Shown: in pieces, positions 54,501 through 63,940 of the stretch | How the letters are laid out: each line of letters begins with the position of its first letter | Position numbering within the stretch: position 1 is the stretch's first letter | Source of the DNA: Schistosoma haematobium | Taxonomy: Eukaryota; Platyhelminthes; Trematoda; Strigeidida; Schistosomatidae | Reading direction: 5' to 3' | Length of the DNA: 64,000 bases | Assembly: GCF_000699445.3 (NCBI RefSeq) | Contig: NC_067201.1 | Span: 23,947,033-24,011,032 of the forward strand | Notes under the pieces: model-generated | The model's input: the letters and a program-made list of their open reading frames with translations, nothing else | Told to the model about the DNA's origin: nothing | Database searches by the model: none | Translations under genes and position numbers: made by a program

Positions 54501-56007
54501 CCAACGATGGGCTACAATGCTATTGAGTTATGATTTCGTTATCAAATACAAATCTACCTCTGATTTTGGCCATGCTGATGCATTATCGCGCTTAATAAGC
54601 AATCATAAGCTTGAAAACGAAGATACTGTTATCGCTTCTATATCAGTGGAAGAAGATGTAAGCAGAATGTTGTTTAATTCAACACAAATTCTTCCAGTGA
54701 CAGCTGCTCGAATCGCTGAACACACTCGCCGCGATCCTATCTTAAGACGATTATCTACATTTATCCAGCGTGGTTGGCCCCCACGTATAACATCTCATGA
54801 ACTGAAACAGTATTATCAACGACGCCAATCTTTATCTATCGTAAATGACTGTATAATGGTTGCTGATCGCGTAGTGGTTCCGTATAACTTACGCTCACTC
54901 GTCCTGAAACAACTGCATACAGCCCATCCAGGTACTGGAAGAATGAAAGCTATTGCTCGAAGTTATGTATATTGGCCTAATATCGATGAACACATCGAAG
55001 ATTTCGTGCGTGCGTGCAGAAAGTGTGCTGAGGTTTCTAAGTGTCCACGAAAAGCTGAACTACATTCCTGGCCATCTCCAGAAGAACCTTGGTCGCGTAT
55101 ACATGTTGATTTTGCTGGCCCATTCCAGGGTACGTACTTCCTCGTTTGTGTTGATGCTTATTCAAAATGGCCGGAGATTTTTCCTATAAATCAAATCACT
55201 TCGCAACAGACTATCATGAAGCTACGGCAACTATTCTCCCGTTTTGGAGTTCCAGATGTTCTCGTGACAGATAACGGCACTCAGTTTATTTCTTCCATCT
55301 TCTCAGATTTCTGCAAGAGGTTTGGAGTCAAACATGTCCGTTCACCTCCGTACCATCCACAATCGAATGGTCAGGCCGAAAGGTTTGTAGATACCTTCAA
55401 AAGAGCGCTACTGAAGGCAAAAGGGGAGGGAAAGATAGAGGAGATTCTTGATGACTTTCTCTTGGTCTGTAGAACAACTCCAAACCCATCAACACCAAAT
55501 CAAATGTCCCCAGCAGAAATTATGTTTGGTAGAAAAGTAAAAACTGCCCTCGATGCCATGAAACCACAGCAAATAGACATCGGAAAAAGAAACAGAAAGA
55601 TGGAAAACCAATTTGATCGCCATCATGGGGCAAAACGCAGAATTTTCCAAAGAAATCAAAAAGTATACGTCCGCGATTTCCGATATTCACCTCCACAATG
55701 GACCAGTGGACGCATACTTAAGAGACAAGGGAACGTAATGTATGTGGTGGAAGTTGAAGGACAGAAGTGGACACGCCATGTCAACCACATACTGGAAAAT
55801 GCTGGCACTTCACAGAAAACCGGGAAATTAGACTCAATGTGGAGAATCATTCTGGACAGTTTTGACATAAAATGCTCAGCAACTCAGAAGACTGCGCAAC
55901 ATGAACAAGGTCCTATTAGGAAAGCATCACGGAAACGCAGAAGGCCAGATGTTCTACAGGTAGACCCAAAGAGGAGAACATACATTTCCGAAGGAAGATA
56001 TCAATGA
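51568..56007 (+). CDS. Gypsy Gag-Pol polyprotein, unit 1
   Basis: One uninterrupted frame of 1479 codons; I use ATG 51568 (MPVSLDDLK), as the five codons before it begin with TTG. Order: Gag capsid-like region (about 1-230); two zinc knuckles, CX2CX3HX4C at residue 270 (CWFCGAW) and CX2CX4HX4C at 289 (CRKCHRIGH); protease with LDTASD (Asp 356); a Ser/Asn-rich spacer (about 450-560); RT with LPFGVKPAP and YLDD (740-743); RNase H with DASDYG (889) and TDHKPL; integrase zinc-binding motif (HTAHPG to CRKC, about 1117-1155); integrase core D1181, D1235, E1271, a canonical DX35E; basic C-terminus. Together these form particles, mature the polyprotein, copy RNA to DNA and insert it. Gag and Pol share one frame without shift or stop, which is less common than separate frames. 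Confidence 0.95.
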   Translation: MPVSLDDLKTILQMQQAQNEANQTKLLDAFARMFSLQSSSACQSDKHESIINSISEFQYDPEANIIFSSWFHRCEDIFRVECSHLDDAAKVRLLLRRLGTQEYNKYVNFILPQNPRDVSFKDTVQILSDIFDEQSSLFNTRYKCFQITKSPENDYLTYAGKVNRQCERFKINEITADQFKCLIFICGLKNEEDADVRTRILARIEQEPNMTLQMVTTECQRLLNLKHDTAMVQQKGKPSGSDSINALRSIKSSKQNCTSRKQPANPPSPCWFCGAWHFAKFCPFKNHKCRKCHRIGHKEGHCSLNKRKTKHRSENSKQRSNSQIKTTFATFKVGFKNRRKFVNLLVNEKLIRLQLDTASDVTLISKNTWHKLGCPSIRPTEHVARNASGDIVKLTGEVLCNVQLMGSKFTDVCYLTNRHDLDLLGLDWIARVDTLNKLLDEVCSQNVSYESIQIPNNISKSNASDESSSLDINELNASDETCSYDLSESNNSNVMCSHHVKSNTADSLPSHKISKSNTSDKVCASETSESHVLLSNVMSTSKSSVSSQLSSVSYINHLRQKHACVFQNKLGCYKFTKVSLSLKENAKPIFRPKRPVPYAALSVVDQELDRLEALCVIEPVNYSSWAAPIVVVRKANGTVRICADFSTGLNNALEDHTYPLPIQEDLFIKLNGGKCFAKIDLADAYLQIEVDPASQPLLTINTHRGLYQYKRLPFGVKPAPAIFQQIMDTMLANLPGVAVYLDDVIVTGSSKSELFNRLDTVLTKISECGFYLKEEKCTFFMNSVKYLGFVFDKNGRRPDPENVRAIQNMPPPSNVATLRSFLGLISYYSNFLPQLHRLRAPMNQLLSSNVKWNWSTKCQKCFDEVKSLLTSDLLLTYFDPSLEIVVAADASDYGIGAVISHKFPDGKEKAIAHASRTLTSAERKYSQIEKEGLALIFAVKKFHKMLHGRKFTLITDHKPLLSIFGSKKGIPVYTANRLQRWATMLLSYDFVIKYKSTSDFGHADALSRLISNHKLENEDTVIASISVEEDVSRMLFNSTQILPVTAARIAEHTRRDPILRRLSTFIQRGWPPRITSHELKQYYQRRQSLSIVNDCIMVADRVVVPYNLRSLVLKQLHTAHPGTGRMKAIARSYVYWPNIDEHIEDFVRACRKCAEVSKCPRKAELHSWPSPEEPWSRIHVDFAGPFQGTYFLVCVDAYSKWPEIFPINQITSQQTIMKLRQLFSRFGVPDVLVTDNGTQFISSIFSDFCKRFGVKHVRSPPYHPQSNGQAERFVDTFKRALLKAKGEGKIEEILDDFLLVCRTTPNPSTPNQMSPAEIMFGRKVKTALDAMKPQQIDIGKRNRKMENQFDRHHGAKRRIFQRNQKVYVRDFRYSPPQWTSGRILKRQGNVMYVVEVEGQKWTRHVNHILENAGTSQKTGKLDSMWRIILDSFDIKCSATQKTAQHEQGPIRKASRKRRRPDVLQVDPKRRTYISEGRYQ

Positions 56008-56063
56008 TGATATCTCAGCACTTACCTGTATATAGTAACTAACCATTTTTTTTTCTTTTTTTT

Positions 56064-56074
56064 AAGGGGGAAGG
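56064..56074 (+). promoter_or_regulatory. Polypurine tract, unit 1
   Basis: AAGGGGGAAGG directly before LTR 2, preceded by a T-rich run; the expected primer for plus-strand synthesis. Confidence 0.85.
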
Positions 56075-56628
56075 TGTTATGAACGGGGAATTAAGAAGTC
56101 CAGACAATTACGAAAGCTATTTTCTTGGGACGTTATTGCATTTCATTCAAAACCTGTAAAACACTTGTATTTATTTTTGTCCCTATCTTATTCTACATAA
56201 CACGAGCTTTCGTTCTATGTATCATTCATTAGCATACCCTTTTTTGTTCCAAAAATATTGTAATTTAAACATTATATTTTGCACTGTATTTTCTACCCTA
56301 ATTCCCTGTTCGTAACATAACTGTATTTTTCCAAATTATCGTACGTCGTGGTCAAGATATGCACTTATTTATTCATGTACATTTTTGTAGTAATCCGAAT
56401 TCAGAGAATCCAGAGTTTAGTGTTCCAACTGTCTTGTCTTCTTTCACTCGCGTGCTTGCCAACCAATCAGGATTTAGAATAGTTCTCTCTACCCCAATCG
56501 AACTCACGCGTATTAGACTCAAGGTTAAGCCACTCAGCCTAACGCGTCAAGGTCATAATTTAGACTACACAGACCAAGGTCAAGTCATAACAAGTATCAC
56601 GGGGTAAAAGCGATTCAAGGTCATAACA
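56075..56628 (+). repeat. Gypsy LTR 2 (shared, middle)
   Basis: Serves as 3' LTR of unit 1 and 5' LTR of unit 2. No target duplication flanks it: the sequences on either side are the PPT and the PBS. Confidence 0.95.
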
Positions 56629-56645
56629 ACTGGCGACGGAGAATT
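56629..56645 (+). promoter_or_regulatory. Primer-binding site region, unit 2
   Basis: Same sequence and spacing as 51514-51530. Confidence 0.65.
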
Positions 56646-56682
56646 TTTTTTTCCTTTCCTATATTGATTGATCCAGTACAAA

Positions 56683-59600
56683 ATGCCCGTTTCATTGGAT
56701 GACCTTAAAACTATTCTTCAAATGCAGCAAGCTCAAAATGAGGCAAATCAGACGAAGCTTTTGGATGCATTCGCACGAATGTTCTCATTACAGTCGTCCT
56801 CAGCTTGTCAATCAGATAAACATGAAAGCATCATAAATTCTATTTCTGAATTCCAGTATGATCCTGAAGCTAATATCATTTTCAGTTCGTGGTTTCACCG
56901 TTGTGAAGATATTTTCCGCGTTGAATGCTCGCATCTTGATGACGCAGCAAAAGTCCGCTTACTCTTAAGAAGACTGGGAACACAGGAATATAATAAATAT
57001 GTAAATTTTATCTTGCCGCAAAATCCACGAGATGTATCATTCAAAGATACAGTCCAGATTTTATCTGATATTTTCGATGAACAGTCCTCATTATTTAATA
57101 CTCGCTATAAATGTTTCCAAATAACAAAATCTCCAGAGAACGATTATCTCACGTATGCCGGGAAGGTAAATCGACAGTGCGAACGCTTCAAAATAAACGA
57201 AATCACAGCGGACCAATTTAAATGCTTGATTTTCATATGTGGTCTAAAGAATGAAGAAGATGCAGATGTCCGTACCAGAATTTTGGCACGCATTGAACAA
57301 GAACCAAATATGACATTACAAATGGTTACAACCGAATGTCAGCGGTTACTTAATCTCAAGCATGACACTGCGATGGTGCAACAGAAGGGTAAACCTTCCG
57401 GTTCTGATTCAATTAATGCGCTCCGATCCATAAAATCATCGAAACAAAACTGTACAAGCAGGAAACAACCTGCCAACCCCCCATCACCATGCTGGTTCTG
57501 CGGAGCATGGCATTTTGCAAAATTCTGTCCGTTTAAGAATCATAAATGCCGCAAATGTCATCGCATTGGCCACAAAGAAGGTCATTGTTCGTTAAATAAA
57601 CGCAAGACTAAACATCGTAGTGAAAATTCAAAGCAACGATCAAACAGTCAAATTAAAACCACGTTTGCAACCTTTAAAGTTGGATTTAAAAATAGGTGGA
57701 AATTTGTAAATTTATTAGTAAATGAAAAACTTATACGACTTCAGTTGGACACTGCTTCTGATGTCACGTTGATTTCAAAGAACACATGGCACAAGTTAGG
57801 ATGCCCATCCATCCGACCGACGGAACATGTCGCCCGAAATGCGTCAGGAGACATAGTAAAGTTGACAGGAGAGGTTCTATGCAATGTTCAACTTATGGGA
57901 AGTAAATTTACAGATGTTTGTTATCTAACAAATCGACACGATTTAGATCTATTGGGATTAGATTGGATTGCACGTGTTGATACTTTGAATAAATTATTAG
58001 ATGAGGTATGTTCTCAAAATGTTTCCTATGAGTCTATCCAAATCCCTAATAATATTTCTAAATCAAATGCCTCCGACGAATCATCCTCTCTGGATATTAA
58101 CGAATTAAATGCTTCTGATGAAACATGTTCTTATGATCTTTCTGAATCAAACAATTCAAATGTTATGTGTTCTCACCATGTCAAATCAAATACCGCTGAT
58201 TCATTGCCTTCTCATAAAATTTCCAAATCGAATACTTCAGACAAAGTATGCGCTAGTGAAACTTCGGAATCTCATGTACTTCTTTCTAATGTTATGTCTA
58301 CATCAAAGTCTTCTGTTTCCTCTCAATTGTCGTCCGTATCTTACATAAATCATCTTCGACAAAAACATGCATGTGTATTTCAAAACAAACTGGGCTGTTA
58401 TAAATTCACCAAAGTATCCTTATCACTAAAGGAAAATGCAAAGCCCATTTTCAGACCGAAACGACCAGTGCCTTATGCTGCTCTGTCAGTCGTTGACCAA
58501 GAATTGGACAGGTTAGAAGCACTATGTGTTATTGAGCCAGTAAATTATTCATCGTGGGCTGCACCCATAGTGGTCGTGAGAAAAGCAAATGGAACTGTTC
58601 GCATATGTGCTGATTTTTCCACTGGTCTAAATAATGCTCTAGAAGATCACACGTATCCACTTCCCATACAGGAAGATTTATTCATCAAACTAAATGGAGG
58701 AAAGTGTTTTGCTAAAATTGACCTGGCTGACGCATATCTCCAGATAGAAGTTGATCCAGCCTCCCAACCATTACTGACGATTAACACCCACAGAGGTCTT
58801 TACCAATATAAGCGTTTACCTTTTGGTGTGAAACCAGCACCAGCTATCTTTCAACAAATAATGGACACTATGTTGGCTAATTTGCCAGGAGTCGCTGTCT
58901 ATTTGGATGATGTAATCGTTACAGGTTCCAGTAAGTCCGAGTTATTCAATCGACTCGATACTGTTTTAACCAAAATATCTGAGTGTGGATTCTATCTAAA
59001 AGAAGAGAAGTGTACATTCTTCATGAACTCGGTGAAATATCTTGGTTTTGTTTTCGACAAAAATGGACGACGCCCGGATCCGGAAAATGTACGAGCTATC
59101 CAAAATATGCCTCCCCCATCGAATGTAGCAACTCTGCGTTCCTTCCTTGGTCTTATCAGTTATTACAGTAATTTCTTGCCACAATTGCATCGCCTCCGGG
59201 CACCCATGAACCAATTATTATCCAGTAATGTAAAATGGAATTGGTCCACTAAGTGTCAAAAATGTTTTGACGAAGTGAAGTCATTATTAACGTCGGATCT
59301 ACTTCTTACATATTTTGATCCCTCGCTGGAAATCGTTGTTGCTGCAGATGCTTCTGACTATGGTATCGGTGCCGTCATATCCCATAAGTTTCCAGATGGA
59401 AAAGAAAAGGCTATCGCACATGCTTCCAGAACATTGACTTCAGCAGAACGCAAGTACAGCCAAATTGAGAAAGAAGGATTGGCATTAATTTTCGCAGTAA
59501 AAAAGTTTCACAAGATGCTGCATGGCAGAAAATTTACCTTAATCACTGATCATAAACCCCTATTATCAATTTTCGGATCTAAGAAAGGTATACCAGTTTA

Positions 59601-61122
59601 TACCGCAAACCGCCTCCAACGATGGGCTACAATGCTATTGAGTTATGATTTCGTTATCAAATACAAATCTACCTCTGATTTTGGCCATGCTGATGCATTA
59701 TCGCGCTTAATAAGCAATCATAAGCTTGAAAACGAAGATACTGTTATCGCTTCTATATCAGTGGAAGAAGATGTAAGCAGAATGTTGTTTAATTCAACAC
59801 AAATTCTTCCAGTGACAGCTGCTCGAATCGCTGAACACACTCGCCGCGATCCTATCTTAAGACGATTATCTACATTTATCCAGCGTGGTTGGCCCCCACG
59901 TATAACATCTCATGAACTGAAACAGTATTATCAACGACGCCAATCTTTATCTATCGTAAATGACTGTATAATGGTTGCTGATCGCGTAGTGGTTCCGTAT
60001 AACTTACGCTCACTCGTCCTGAAACAACTGCATACAGCCCATCCAGGTACTGGAAGAATGAAAGCTATTGCTCGAAGTTATGTATATTGGCCTAATATCG
60101 ATGAACACATCGAAGATTTCGTGCGTGCGTGCAGAAAGTGTGCTGAGGTTTCTAAGTGTCCACGAAAAGCTGAACTACATTCCTGGCCATCTCCAGAAGA
60201 ACCTTGGTCGCGTATACATGTTGATTTTGCTGGCCCATTCCAGGGTACGTACTTCCTCGTTTGTGTTGATGCTTATTCAAAATGGCCGGAGATGTTTCCT
60301 ATAAATCAAATCACTTCGCAACAGACTATCATGAAGCTACGGCAACTATTCTCCCGTTTTGGAGTTCCAGATGTTCTCGTGACAGATAACGGCACTCAGT
60401 TTATTTCTTCCATCTTCTCAGATTTCTGCAAGAGGTTTGGAGTCAAACATGTCCGTTCACCTCCGTACCATCCACAATCGAATGGTCAGGCCGAAAGGTT
60501 TGTAGATACCTTCAAAAGAGCGCTACTGAAGGCAAAAGGGGAGGGAAAGATAGAGGAGATTCTTGATGACTTTCTCTTGGTCTGTAGAACAACTCCAAAC
60601 CCATCAACACCAAATCAAATGTCCCCAGCAGAAATTATGTTTGGTAGAAAAGTAAAAACTGCCCTCGATGCCATGAAACCACAGCAAATAGACATCGGAA
60701 AAAGAAACAGAAAGATGGAAAACCAATTTGATCGCCATCATGGGGCAAAACGCAGAATTTTCCAAAGAAATCAAAAAGTATACGTCCGCGATTTCCGATA
60801 TTCACCTCCACAATGGACCAGTGGACGCATACTTAAGAGACAAGGGAACGTAATGTATGTGGTGGAAGTTGAAGGACAGAAGTGGACACGCCATGTCAAC
60901 CACATACTGGAAAATGCTGGCACTTCACAGAAAACCGGGAAATTAGACTCAATGTGGAGAATCATTCTGGACAGTTTTGACATAAAATGCTCAGCAACTC
61001 AGAAGACTGCGCAACATGAACAAGGTCCTATTAGGAAAGCATCACGGAAACGCAGAAGGCCAGATGTTCTACAGGTAGACCCAAAGAGGAGAACATACAT
61101 TTCCGAAGGAAGATATCAATGA
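56683..61122 (+). CDS. Gypsy Gag-Pol polyprotein, unit 2
   Basis: 1479 codons, open from ATG 56683 to TGA. All catalytic motifs of unit 1 are retained: zinc knuckles, LDTASD, YLDD, DASDYG and the D/D/E integrase residues. Only two amino-acid differences from unit 1 were seen: Arg339 to Trp (CGG at 52582 to TGG at 57697, a CpG-type transition, between the zinc knuckles and the protease) and Ile1204 to Met (ATT at 55177 to ATG at 60292-60294, between integrase D1181 and D1235). Neither touches a catalytic residue. Such closeness means the duplication is very recent or an assembly effect. Confidence 0.95.
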   Translation: MPVSLDDLKTILQMQQAQNEANQTKLLDAFARMFSLQSSSACQSDKHESIINSISEFQYDPEANIIFSSWFHRCEDIFRVECSHLDDAAKVRLLLRRLGTQEYNKYVNFILPQNPRDVSFKDTVQILSDIFDEQSSLFNTRYKCFQITKSPENDYLTYAGKVNRQCERFKINEITADQFKCLIFICGLKNEEDADVRTRILARIEQEPNMTLQMVTTECQRLLNLKHDTAMVQQKGKPSGSDSINALRSIKSSKQNCTSRKQPANPPSPCWFCGAWHFAKFCPFKNHKCRKCHRIGHKEGHCSLNKRKTKHRSENSKQRSNSQIKTTFATFKVGFKNRWKFVNLLVNEKLIRLQLDTASDVTLISKNTWHKLGCPSIRPTEHVARNASGDIVKLTGEVLCNVQLMGSKFTDVCYLTNRHDLDLLGLDWIARVDTLNKLLDEVCSQNVSYESIQIPNNISKSNASDESSSLDINELNASDETCSYDLSESNNSNVMCSHHVKSNTADSLPSHKISKSNTSDKVCASETSESHVLLSNVMSTSKSSVSSQLSSVSYINHLRQKHACVFQNKLGCYKFTKVSLSLKENAKPIFRPKRPVPYAALSVVDQELDRLEALCVIEPVNYSSWAAPIVVVRKANGTVRICADFSTGLNNALEDHTYPLPIQEDLFIKLNGGKCFAKIDLADAYLQIEVDPASQPLLTINTHRGLYQYKRLPFGVKPAPAIFQQIMDTMLANLPGVAVYLDDVIVTGSSKSELFNRLDTVLTKISECGFYLKEEKCTFFMNSVKYLGFVFDKNGRRPDPENVRAIQNMPPPSNVATLRSFLGLISYYSNFLPQLHRLRAPMNQLLSSNVKWNWSTKCQKCFDEVKSLLTSDLLLTYFDPSLEIVVAADASDYGIGAVISHKFPDGKEKAIAHASRTLTSAERKYSQIEKEGLALIFAVKKFHKMLHGRKFTLITDHKPLLSIFGSKKGIPVYTANRLQRWATMLLSYDFVIKYKSTSDFGHADALSRLISNHKLENEDTVIASISVEEDVSRMLFNSTQILPVTAARIAEHTRRDPILRRLSTFIQRGWPPRITSHELKQYYQRRQSLSIVNDCIMVADRVVVPYNLRSLVLKQLHTAHPGTGRMKAIARSYVYWPNIDEHIEDFVRACRKCAEVSKCPRKAELHSWPSPEEPWSRIHVDFAGPFQGTYFLVCVDAYSKWPEMFPINQITSQQTIMKLRQLFSRFGVPDVLVTDNGTQFISSIFSDFCKRFGVKHVRSPPYHPQSNGQAERFVDTFKRALLKAKGEGKIEEILDDFLLVCRTTPNPSTPNQMSPAEIMFGRKVKTALDAMKPQQIDIGKRNRKMENQFDRHHGAKRRIFQRNQKVYVRDFRYSPPQWTSGRILKRQGNVMYVVEVEGQKWTRHVNHILENAGTSQKTGKLDSMWRIILDSFDIKCSATQKTAQHEQGPIRKASRKRRRPDVLQVDPKRRTYISEGRYQ

Positions 61123-61178
61123 TGATATCTCAGCACTTACCTGTATATAGTAACTAACCATTTTTTTTTCTTTTTTTT

Positions 61179-61189
61179 AAGGGGGAAGG
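61179..61189 (+). promoter_or_regulatory. Polypurine tract, unit 2
   Basis: AAGGGGGAAGG directly before LTR 3. Confidence 0.85.
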
Positions 61190-61743
61190 TGTTATGAACG
61201 GGGAATTAAGAAGTCCAGACAATTACGAAAGCTATTTTCTTGGGACGTTATTGCATTTCATTCAAAACCTGTAAAACACTTGTATTTATTTTTGTCCCTA
61301 TCTTATTCTACATAACACGAGCTTTCGTTCTATGTATCATTCATTAGCATACCCTTTTTTGTTCCAAAAATATTGTAATTTAAACATTATATTTTGCACT
61401 GTATTTTCTACCCTAATTCCCTGTTCGTAACATAACTGTATTTTTCCAAATTATCGTACGTCGTGGTCAAGATATGCACTTATTTATTCATGTACATTTT
61501 TGTAGTAATCCGAATTCAGAGAATCCAGAGTTTAGTGTTCCAACTGTCTTGTCTTCTTTCACTCGCGTGCTTGCCAACCAATCAGGATTTAGAATAGTTC
61601 TCTCTACCCCAATCGAACTCACGCGTATTAGACTCAAGGTTAAGCCACTCAGCCTAACGCGTCAAGGTCATAATTTAGACTACACAGACCAAGGTCAAGT
61701 CATAACAAGTATCACGGGGTAAAAGCGATTCAAGGTCATAACA
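61190..61743 (+). repeat. Gypsy LTR 3
   Basis: TGTTATG to CATAACA, followed by the GTATG target duplication (61744-61748). Confidence 0.95.
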
Positions 61744-61873
61744 GTATGTTTCTTCTTACAGGTATTCCACAATTCTTAAATTATTTTAACAGTTGTGTGT
61801 TCCGGTTATTATCGAAATCATGTAATTTTAATATTACAGAATAACTAGCTTGTAGTGTGTAATAGGATCTAGG

Positions 61874-62115
61874 AGGTTTTTGATTGAGATCATGAACCGA
61901 TTGATGTTAGACTACCATTGAATAACTGAAAGCACTGGATGGCCGTTTTGTCCTACTGTGGGACTCCACGACCCCGCTAGTGGTATTCGAACCCAGAACG
62001 TACAGCCTTGAGCGCGAACGCTTAACCGCTAGACCACTGAGCCAGCACCCAACTGTGTTAATATCTAATCTCAACTAATCCACGAATTTGTGCGACCATC
62101 TTCCATTGTACTGTA
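61874..62115 (-). repeat. Beta repeat, partial
   Basis: Starts GATTGAGATCATGAACCGATT, the same beta subtype that RTE-1 split at 31089. The tRNA-like half is clear (CGCTAGACCACTGAGCC reverse), while the CTGAGGA half is deleted. Confidence 0.75.
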
Positions 62116-62129
62116 CAATAAACAGCTTG

Positions 62130-62880
62130 GGTGCAGCTAGACGAAATGGACCTAGCTCTTCCATCTCATACACCAACAAATGCATGTAAAAACAGACAAT
62201 GTAACAGCAGCCACTGAAATAGTAGGCCTCAGCATATACAAAGGAAAAACCAAAATTCTCAAACACAACACAAAGAACACTAACGTATTCATACATGATG
62301 GATAAACTTTAAAACAGGTGGGAACTTCCACTTATCTAGGGGGATTCATCGATTAACAAAAGAAGGACAGTATTCCTACAACTAAAGAACATATAGAATC
62401 CAGAAAAGCTTTCAACCAACATCAAAATCAGAATCTTCAATACAAACGTCAAGACAGTCATACTATACGGGGCTGAAACTTCCAGAACTATTACAAACAT
62501 CATAAAAAAGGTACAAGTATTTATAAACAATTGTCTATACAAGATACTTTATGTCTGTTGGCCGGATACCATAAGCAACAGTCTATTATGGGAAAGAACA
62601 AACCAACTTCTAACTAAAGAGGAAATCAGTAAAAGACGACATTGAGGAAATCATAGGATTGGATCACGAGGGAAGTGCCAACTTAGAATCCTGATAGGAA
62701 AAGGAAAGGATAAGATCAAGGAACATATTGTGTGGAGTATTCAAAGTAGACATGTAAAAGATGAATAGGAATTGGAAACAATTGAAAAGAATTACTCAAG
62801 ACAGAGTTGATTAGAGAATGTTGATAGTTGGCTTATGCTCCTCCATGAGGGTTAACAAACGTATATAAGTAAGTATATCA
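62130..62880 (+). pseudogene. RTE-1 LINE, 3' end, strongly decayed
   Basis: Begins near the FSDD box (ETDLALPSH-like), followed by the thumb and C-terminal tail with many stops and deletions, ending in a GTATATAAGTAAG tail. Plus strand. Confidence 0.8.
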
Positions 62881-63489
62881 ACAATATACCATTCCTTATT
62901 TCATTGTAATCCAAGTTGTTGAATTCATTTTTTTGACAAGTTACCTTAGGAACCGCAAGTATATGTTTTGTTCGAAAGCGTTTCCATGAAGTATAGAATA
63001 GTACTGTTTGAACCATTTACAAATAAAGATCAGATAAATAAATAAATCAATATGGGGATCTGTGAAGACGGTAGAATTGTCACAATTGAAATCACCAGTC
63101 AATCTAAGCTAAACGATCACTGAAAATATGAAAGTTCTAGATAACCGTTTCTACCCAGTAATGAAACTCTTCAGCAATGTGCATCGAGACTAGGGACAAA
63201 TAACTAGATACTATAATAAAAATGATTGATTAATGTATTAAACTGATAACGTATGACCATATACAAATTAGTTTCTATATGAATTTGATTTTGAATAACT
63301 CAGTTATACTACTGGAGGTCAATCTCTACCTGAATAACGTCTCATTCTCTAGAGCTGGATAACACAGGTAATTCGAATCACGGAGGGAGCATATGAGCTA
63401 TATAACACAAAATCTTAGTTGATTAAAAACTTGCTGCCAGTCATCTATCATCTACGAATATCGACTCCTAGATAATGTTTATCGAGATG
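62881..63489. other. Unassigned DNA with a decayed beta copy
   Basis: 63085-63190 is a decayed minus-strand beta piece. No gene is seen, and no upstream annexin exon was found here. Confidence 0.45.
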
Positions 63490-63940
63490 GAATATTTCAA
63501 TCATTTCAAAAACCGACGAGTCCCAAATAGGACGAAACGCGTGTCCTGGATTCCACTGCTAGCCAATATCCATCTTTGCATATAATGCTTGTGAATTAAG
63601 GCTATATCAAAGCGATACGCACAGTATGCACATATGCCAATAACAGACTGATCAATTGCAGTCTTAAATCACAATGGGAAGATTCAAGCAAACAATAACA
63701 TGTGAATTTAAACTTCACACGATTGCACAAGCAAGTGGCTAGCAGGACTCAGTAGGTAAGTGAATAACGAGATAGCGTTTGAAGTGAATGATACTGGGTT
63801 CGAGTCTCAGAGTGAACATCAACTCTCTGAGATGCATGTACATCCAGCCAACGAGTCTCAAATAAGACGAAACGCGTGTCCTGGATTTCTCTGTTAGCTA
63901 CTATCCATCTTTGCATATAATGTAAGAAGTTAGTTTCTAT
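63490..63940 (+). repeat. Alpha (SM-alpha-like) tandem dimer
   Basis: Ribozyme cores at 63513 and 63848, exactly 335 bases apart. B box GGTTCGAGTC at 63797-63806. Both keep GAAA, helix III ACGCGTGT and the GTC site; cores read CCGACGA and CCAACGA instead of CTGANGA, so activity should be reduced or lost. Confidence 0.85.

Larger units (their letters stand above)
50960..61743 (+). mobile_element. Ty3/Gypsy LTR retrotransposon array, LTR-int-LTR-int-LTR
   Basis: Three 554-bp LTRs with perfect 7-bp terminal inverted repeats (TGTTATG...CATAACA) alternate with two internal regions. Period 5115 bp; one unit with both LTRs would be 5669 bp. Only the outer LTRs are flanked by the GTATG duplication, so the array behaves as one insertion. 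The order PR-RT-RNaseH-IN places it in Ty3/Gypsy (Metaviridae). No env-like frame is present. The family name is not asserted; the 554-bp LTR is longer than that I recall for Boudicca. Confidence 0.95.

Noticed and set aside
50960..61743. Endogenous retrovirus with an envelope gene
   Set aside because: Between the Gag-Pol stop and the polypurine tract there are fewer than 60 bases, so no third gene exists.
63085..63190. Upstream annexin exon in the right-hand flank
   Set aside because: The segment is a decayed beta ribozyme fragment; no annexin-like codons with GT/AG borders were found.
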